Part shown: positions 6,055 through 9,289 of the stretch, one piece after another
Numbering within the stretch: the stretch's first letter is position 1
How the letters are laid out: each line of letters starts with the position of its first letter
Assembly: GCA_035630195.1 (NCBI GenBank)
Contig: DASQLD010000303.1
Coordinates: 1 to 9,289 of the forward strand
DNA from: DASQDN01 sp035630195
GTDB taxonomy: Bacteria > Acidobacteriota > Terriglobia > Bryobacterales > Bryobacteraceae
DNA length: 9,289 nt
Direction: 5' to 3'
Notes under the pieces: generated by a model
The model's input: only the letters and a program-made list of their open reading frames with translations
What the model was told of the DNA's origin: nothing
The model's database searches: none
Position numbers and translations under genes: made by a program

Positions 6055-6909
6055 ATGCGACTCGCCAGCGCACTCCTGTTCCTTGCTAGCTCGAGTGCGG
6101 CATCTGAGTACACTGCATCGGTTCAGAAGTGGCGGCAGGAACGCGAGGCCCGCTTGAAATCGCCGGACAACTGGCTTTCTGTTGCAGGCCTTTTCTGGTT
6201 GAAACCGGGCGAGAATACTGTCGGGTCTCACCCTTCCGCTCGCATCTCCCTACCGAAGAATGCGCCCGCGAGCGCCGGTGTGTTTACACTGGTCGGCGAT
6301 GCGGCGGCATTCCGTCCCACGCGCGGCCAAGCTGTCACGATCCGGGCCAACTCTGAGGATTTCGTCAGGGTTGGCGGAGTGAAACTCTCCCTTCTCCAGC
6401 GCGGCGCGCGTTATGGTATCCGGGTTCGCGACAACAACAGCGAATACCGGAAGAAGTTCACAAAGCTCGAGTGGTTTCCCGTCGATCCGAGTTGGCGAGT
6501 CAATGCGAAGTACATACCTTTAGAGAAGCCTCGGACGACGTTCTTCGATTCGATCACGGGAGACAAGCAGGAAATGATTATCCCGGGCGTCGTCGAGTTC
6601 AGTCGGGAAGGGAAGACCTTTCGACTGAGTCCTGTGCTGGAGGGTGAAGAGTTGTTCTTCGTGGTGCGCGACACGACGGCGGGAAAGAGTACGTATCCGG
6701 CCGCGCGGTTCCTCTATGCAAAGCTGCCGAAGAAGTCAGGTCCGATCGAGATTGACTTCAACAAGATGTATAACCCGCCGTGCGCATTCACGCCGTATGC
6801 CACGTGTCCGCTTCCGCCGAAAGAAAACCGGCTACCGATTGCGGTTGAGGCTGGGGAGAAGATGTATCGCGGGTCTGGCGTCCATTCGGAACTACCGCCC
6901 GCCAAGTGA
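6055..6909 (+). CDS. Exported DUF1684 (PF07920) family protein
   Basis: A 284-residue protein of uncharacterised biochemical function, close to the normal family length. A short signal peptide occupies residues 1-16 (MRLASALLFLASSSAAS), so it is probably periplasmic. The family pattern is clear: WLSVAGLFWLKPGENTVGS (40-58), RDNNSEYRKKFTKLEWFPVDP (125-145), TAGKSTYPAARFLYAKLP (208-225), and the signature from DFNKMYNPPCAFTPYATC (234-251) through PLPPKENRLPIAVEAGEK (252-269). Two Cys in the signature (243 and 251) could form a disulfide. No good Shine-Dalgarno precedes the ATG at 6055 (AAGAAG only 1-2 bases away) and I see no convincing promoter in the 40 bases after the upstream terminator, so its transcription start is unclear. 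Its 3' end overlaps the convergent minus-strand gene by 18 bases. Confidence 0.85.
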   Translation: MRLASALLFLASSSAASEYTASVQKWRQEREARLKSPDNWLSVAGLFWLKPGENTVGSHPSARISLPKNAPASAGVFTLVGDAAAFRPTRGQAVTIRANSEDFVRVGGVKLSLLQRGARYGIRVRDNNSEYRKKFTKLEWFPVDPSWRVNAKYIPLEKPRTTFFDSITGDKQEMIIPGVVEFSREGKTFRLSPVLEGEELFFVVRDTTAGKSTYPAARFLYAKLPKKSGPIEIDFNKMYNPPCAFTPYATCPLPPKENRLPIAVEAGEKMYRGSGVHSELPPAK

Positions 6910-7812
6910 ATCGATGAACGCCTTGTCGATCGGCCAGACGCCGATCACATGTTCCGACTGTCTCTGAAACGAGCCCGATGTCAACACGCCGCTAAGATCC
7001 TTGGAACTGGGGGTTTGTTTCTCCCGAGAAATAAAAGCCTGCAGAATCTTTGTAAGTTGCTCGAATTGACTTTTCATCACGGCGGCATCTTCCGTCGTGC
7101 GGCATTTGACGTCCATCAGCAATTCGAATTTTTCCCCCTGAGGGCCTAGGGAGAACACAATGCGCTCGGCCGGCTCAAGAGCGCGCGTGAAAAGTTTTGT
7201 ACCGGCGGGCAGTTCGTTCTGACGATGTAAGGTAGATGCTGGAATGTGAAGCCACAAAGGTTTCGCGGGCGCTTCGAAAGCCGGCTTAGTGGGAGTCCGC
7301 GCGCTGATTTCGCGAGCCGCTTTCTCATTCAATGACGAGGCAAACGCCATCAGCTTCTTCGAAACGGGATAGAAGGAAATGATGCGTCCGGGTGTTGTGC
7401 CCTTGACGGAACAGAAGTCGCCATCGCACGAACCGCCCTGAGCGGTCGCATAGCCCTTAAGCTTGTCCCACTCAAAGCGTCCATCGAGAAGGAAATAGTG
7501 TGTTCCTTCCGCCGAGTTCGCCATCACGCGGTCGAGATCGCGCTTATAGTCGAACCCAGTCTGTTGAACAAAGGTCTTGTACTCGGCCTCTTCACCGACT
7601 GTGGAGCCGACGAGCTTGTCGAGAATCCCCGAACTGCGTAATGCGGCCACATCGATATACAACGTCGCGGCATCACGTTCCGGCATGTAAGAAGCCAGTC
7701 CTGCACTGTCGAGTTTCGGTCCGCTTGTCAGTCGTAGGCCGATGATCGTACCCGCGACGGCAATGACGAGCAGCCCAATAGCAAGTATCCAACCGCGATA
7801 GCGTTGCAACAC
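6892..7812 (-). CDS. Hypothetical protein with N-terminal membrane anchor, downstream of aroF
   Basis: I do not recognise a named family for this 306-residue protein. Residues 8-27 form one uncleaved-looking transmembrane anchor (GWILAIGLLVIAVAGTIIGL) after a basic N-terminus, so the rest should be extracytoplasmic. The start of the domain, SYMPERDAATLYIDVAALRSSGILDKL (41-67), has the look of a group of anchored bacterial proteins in which a Pro-x-x-Ala segment is followed by a YxDVxxLR strand. Cys129 and Cys134 (SCDGDFC) could form a disulfide; Cys237 is the only other one. The GTG start at 7812 lies 6 bases after the aroF stop, and AGG formed by the aroF TAG plus the next base sits five bases upstream, so translation is probably coupled to aroF. 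Nothing in the sequence links it chemically to aromatic synthesis; it may simply share the transcript. The 3' end overlaps the convergent DUF1684 gene. Confidence 0.8.
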   Translation of the reverse strand: MLQRYRGWILAIGLLVIAVAGTIIGLRLTSGPKLDSAGLASYMPERDAATLYIDVAALRSSGILDKLVGSTVGEEAEYKTFVQQTGFDYKRDLDRVMANSAEGTHYFLLDGRFEWDKLKGYATAQGGSCDGDFCSVKGTTPGRIISFYPVSKKLMAFASSLNEKAAREISARTPTKPAFEAPAKPLWLHIPASTLHRQNELPAGTKLFTRALEPAERIVFSLGPQGEKFELLMDVKCRTTEDAAVMKSQFEQLTKILQAFISREKQTPSSKDLSGVLTSGSFQRQSEHVIGVWPIDKAFIDSLGGR

Positions 7813-7818
7813 GTGCGC

Positions 7819-8859
7819 CTAGACGGTTGCAGCGAGTTCGGACAACCGGCTCTGGCGCCAGATCTGTGTATACGGTTGAAGTTCTCGCATCATGTTTCGG
7901 AACATCGGAATGTCCAGGGATTGAGCGCCGTCGCTGACGGCCTTGGCAGGGTTCGGATGCACTTCAACTATGATGCCATCCGCGCCAATGGCAACTGCTG
8001 CCCGCGAAAGAGCAGGCACCAGGCTTCGCTTACCTGTCGCGTGACTCGGGTCAAGAAGGACTGGCAGGTGAGTTAACTCATTCAATGCCGCTACGGCAGC
8101 AATGTCGCATGTGTTCCGCGTCGCAGTTTCGAAGGTGCGGATGCCACGCTCGCAGAGGATAACGTTCGGATTGCCGTGCGCCACAATGTACTCGGCCGAC
8201 ATCAACAGTTCCTTCAACGTGGAACTCAGTCCACGCTTCAGAAGTATTGGCGTCTGAACCTTACCGAGCGTTTTCAGGAGCGAAAAGTTCTGCATGTTGC
8301 GCGCGCCAATCTGCAGAACATCGGCGTACTCGGCCACGAGTTCGACGTCACGGTCGGACATCACTTCGGTGACGATGGAAAGTCCCGTCGCTTCTCTTGC
8401 CTTCCTCAGAAGCTTCAGTCCTTCTTCTTCCATTCCCTGGAAATCGTAAGGCGATGTGCGAGGCTTGAACGCGCCACCCCTAAGCATGTGGGCTCCGGCC
8501 TCAGCCACGGCGTAGGCCGAGTCCATGATCTGCTTTTCGCTCTCGACTGAGCAGGGACCGGCGATCACTACGAAGTCGTCTCCGCCGATCTCGCGACCGT
8601 TGACAGATACCTGCGAGCGGCCCGGGCGGAATTCCTTGCTGACAAATTTGTACGGCGCCGAAATCCTCACCGCCTTTTCAACACCAGGCATCGCTTCGAT
8701 TGATTCCAGGCAGGCGGTAACATCGCCGACTCCCACGATCCCGATCACGACGCGTTCTTCCCCTTCAATGGAGTGGACCTTGTAGCCAAACTCCTGAACG
8801 CGATCGCAAACGGCCTGTATGTCTGCGCGGTCTGCATGCATCTTCATCGATACGATCAT
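7819..8859 (-). CDS. aroF: 3-deoxy-D-arabino-heptulosonate 7-phosphate (DAHP) synthase, type I-beta with FL domain
   Basis: This enzyme joins phosphoenolpyruvate and erythrose 4-phosphate in the first step of the shikimate pathway to Phe, Tyr and Trp (cytosol, divalent metal). At 346 residues it matches the Thermotoga maritima type: residues 1-68 are a ferredoxin-like regulatory domain that in the Thermotoga enzyme confers Tyr/Phe feedback inhibition, and about 85-335 form the TIM barrel. Visible active-site motifs are GPCS (101-104, metal-binding Cys103), KPRTSPYDFQG (132-142), IGARNMQN (184-191), KRG (208-210), ERGIRTFE (237-244), DPSHATG (270-276, His273), EVHPNP (299-304, Glu299) and SDGAQSL (309-315, Asp310). 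All expected residues are present. The ATG at 8859 has GGAG nine bases upstream (8872-8869). Upstream lies a strong promoter and an apparent aromatic-sensing attenuator; downstream, 6 bases away, is an anchored protein gene. Confidence 0.96.
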   Translation of the reverse strand: MIVSMKMHADRADIQAVCDRVQEFGYKVHSIEGEERVVIGIVGVGDVTACLESIEAMPGVEKAVRISAPYKFVSKEFRPGRSQVSVNGREIGGDDFVVIAGPCSVESEKQIMDSAYAVAEAGAHMLRGGAFKPRTSPYDFQGMEEEGLKLLRKAREATGLSIVTEVMSDRDVELVAEYADVLQIGARNMQNFSLLKTLGKVQTPILLKRGLSSTLKELLMSAEYIVAHGNPNVILCERGIRTFETATRNTCDIAAVAALNELTHLPVLLDPSHATGKRSLVPALSRAAVAIGADGIIVEVHPNPAKAVSDGAQSLDIPMFRNMMRELQPYTQIWRQSRLSELAATV

Positions 8860-8901
8860 TGGTAGTTACTCCGGGCGTGAACTTTCGGTTCCAAAGTGAA
8901 A

Positions 8902-8923
8902 GCCCACCCGTTTCCGAGTGGGC
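8902..8923 (-). terminator. Attenuator terminator hairpin in the aroF leader
   Basis: On the minus strand GCCCACTCG (8923-8915) and CGGGTGGGC (8910-8902) form nine consecutive pairs, one of them U-G, capped by a GAAA tetraloop (8914-8911). The stem is followed by TTTCACTTT, six U in nine bases. It stands 42 bases before the aroF ATG and 42 bases after the leader-peptide stop. The stable GNRA-capped stem and position are typical of an attenuator; the interrupted U tract is the weakest part. Confidence 0.72.
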
Positions 8924-8958
8924 CGCTTCGAATTCTTCTCTTGCGTTACCGCCACCCG
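8915..8958 (-). promoter_or_regulatory. Candidate antiterminator pairing in the aroF leader
   Basis: ACGGGTGG occurs twice on the minus strand: at 8959-8952 and again as the 3' arm of the terminator at 8911-8904. The upstream copy, as CGGGTGG (8958-8952), can pair with CCACTCG (8921-8915), which is the 5' arm of the terminator, giving seven pairs with one G-U around a 30-base loop. This pairing and the terminator cannot exist together, as required for an attenuation switch. Confidence 0.6.
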
Positions 8959-8959
8959 T

Positions 8960-8988
8960 CCCGATTCAGGCTGCTCGCCAAAATCGGG
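8960..8988 (-). promoter_or_regulatory. Pause / 1:2 hairpin covering the end of the leader ORF
   Basis: On the minus strand CCCGATT (8988-8982) pairs perfectly with AATCGGG (8966-8960), continuing through a U-G and a U-U to an inner GGC/GCC stem with a GAGCA loop. The 5' arm lies in leader codons 10-12, next to the Phe12-Trp13 codons, and the 3' arm begins at the last base of the stop codon. Its place fits the pause hairpin (1:2) of leader-peptide attenuators, where a translating ribosome opens it. Confidence 0.6.
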
Positions 8989-9016
8989 TAAAAAACGAGC
9001 TGACTTGATAGCGCAT
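8966..9016 (-). CDS. Aromatic-rich leader peptide of the aroF attenuator (16 aa)
   Basis: A short ORF, ATG at 9016 to TGA at 8968-8966, encodes MRYQVSSFFTRFWRAA. Five of 16 residues are aromatic: Tyr3, Phe8-Phe9, Phe12 and Trp13, so all three end products of the shikimate pathway are represented. It lies just downstream of the promoter and upstream of a terminator hairpin that precedes DAHP synthase. By analogy with the trp and pheA leaders, ribosome stalling at these codons when charged tRNA is scarce would prevent termination. The ATG falls within about two bases of the predicted transcription start, so there is no Shine-Dalgarno and initiation would be leaderless. Codon content, position and folding agree; there is no homology evidence available here. 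Confidence 0.75.
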   Translation of the reverse strand: MRYQVSSFFTRFWRAA

Positions 9017-9024
9017 GAAACTTG

Positions 9025-9054
9025 ATTATATCCACCAACCACTGTAGTTCGCAA
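9025..9054 (-). promoter_or_regulatory. Sigma-70-type promoter for the aroF leader
   Basis: On the minus strand TTGCGA (9054-9049, four of six matches to -35) is followed after 18 bases by a perfect TATAAT -10 box (9030-9025). The predicted start is about 9018, giving a leader of roughly 159 bases before the aroF ATG. It lies in the 260-base gap between the upstream nuclease/phosphatase gene and aroF. Confidence 0.72.
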
Positions 9055-9120
9055 GGGCGATATTGCTCATTTTGCAAGCTAAAGATGCGCCACTGGGTTG
9101 TGGTGTATAAGGCGGGTGAG

Positions 9121-9289
9121 TCACTGTCTCGCGGGGCCCAGAATAGTCACCAGCGCGTGGTGGTCCGAGAACTCTACCGGACGTATCTCTGCGCTAGTGG
9201 CGGCGAGGTTTCTTAGGAAAATCCAGTCGAGCTGCATGCCTAAATGATCGAAAGTCGCGCGACGATTTACGAAAGGTGTGTGAAACCCA
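9121..9289 (-). CDS. Endonuclease/exonuclease/phosphatase family protein, C-terminal fragment (5' part outside window)
   Basis: A minus-strand frame is open from the right edge (first full codon at 9288) to TGA at 9123-9121, giving the last 55 residues of a longer protein. It contains QLDWIFLRNL (19-28), the strand before the active site, and FSDHHALVTIL (40-50), whose Ser-Asp-His is the C-terminal catalytic motif of the EEP (DNase I-like/exonuclease III-like) superfamily. Members are metal-dependent nucleases or phosphodiesterases, and the fragment is too short to choose between them. An internal ATG at Met18 is not the start. No terminator is evident between this stop and the aroF promoter. 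Confidence 0.78.
   Translation of the reverse strand, partial: GFHTPFVNRRATFDHLGMQLDWIFLRNLAATSAEIRPVEFSDHHALVTILGPARQ

Noticed and set aside
8176..8550. 124-residue plus-strand ORF
   Set aside because: It is antisense to the catalytic barrel of aroF, which has every conserved motif, and shows no recognisable family pattern.
8902..8923. Hairpin read as a terminator for plus-strand transcription
   Set aside because: On the plus strand the stem is followed by CGCTTCG rather than a T tract, and no plus-strand gene lies upstream of it.
8866..9054. 62-residue minus-strand ORF spanning the aroF leader
   Set aside because: It begins with TTG within the -35 box, upstream of the predicted transcription start, is in a different frame from the aromatic leader and runs through the terminator hairpin. 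Its composition is not protein-like.

Overview
The window reads as an ordinary bacterial chromosomal segment of moderate-to-high GC. Seven complete protein genes lie between a partial parvulin gene at the left edge and a partial nuclease/phosphatase gene at the right edge. There are no insertion sequences, phage genes, CRISPR arrays or rRNA/tRNA genes. The mix of genes (a stand-alone penicillin-binding transpeptidase, a GT39-type membrane glycosyltransferase, a DUF1684 protein, a B. subtilis/Thermotoga-type DAHP synthase and an anchored protein of unknown function) together with the Sec-type signal peptides suggests a Gram-negative soil bacterium. Acidobacteriota of the Solibacter/Bryobacter kind is my best guess. 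This is an inference from gene content; there is no marker gene to prove it.

Layout. 1-531 (+) is the 3' part of a parvulin-type peptidyl-prolyl isomerase. 534-2787 (-) carries a penicillin-binding transpeptidase followed by a ring-cleaving dioxygenase of the glyoxalase superfamily, with a strong intercistronic hairpin between them. 2907-3656 (-) is a short-chain dehydrogenase of the BDH2/2-keto-3-deoxy-L-fuconate dehydrogenase type. Divergent from it, 3724-5316 (+) is a GT39-like membrane glycosyltransferase, then a small exported protein with two tandem glycine-zipper modules (5354-5956) whose Shine-Dalgarno can be masked by a hairpin. After a clear intrinsic terminator comes an exported DUF1684 protein (6055-6909). 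Convergent to it on the minus strand is the unit aroF (7819-8859) followed by an uncharacterised anchored protein (6892-7812), spaced 6 bases apart. The minus-strand C-terminus of an endonuclease/exonuclease/phosphatase protein ends at 9121.

The main discovery is the 5' leader of the DAHP synthase gene (about 9018 down to 8860, minus strand). A consensus-like promoter (TTGCGA, 18 bases, TATAAT) is followed almost at once by a 16-residue ORF, MRYQVSSFFTRFWRAA, in which five residues are aromatic (Tyr, Phe-Phe, Phe-Trp). It is followed by a 9-bp GAAA-capped hairpin with a U-rich tail, and by an upstream copy of the hairpin's 3' arm that can compete as an antiterminator. This has every part of a ribosome-mediated attenuator that senses Phe, Tyr and Trp and controls entry into the shikimate pathway. 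The leader peptide appears to be translated from a leaderless, or nearly leaderless, transcript.

Other points of note are a 63-residue polycationic segment without acidic residues at the N-terminus of the exported transpeptidase, the SD-masking hairpin at the glycosyltransferase/glycine-zipper junction, and four GAACA repeats upstream of the transpeptidase.
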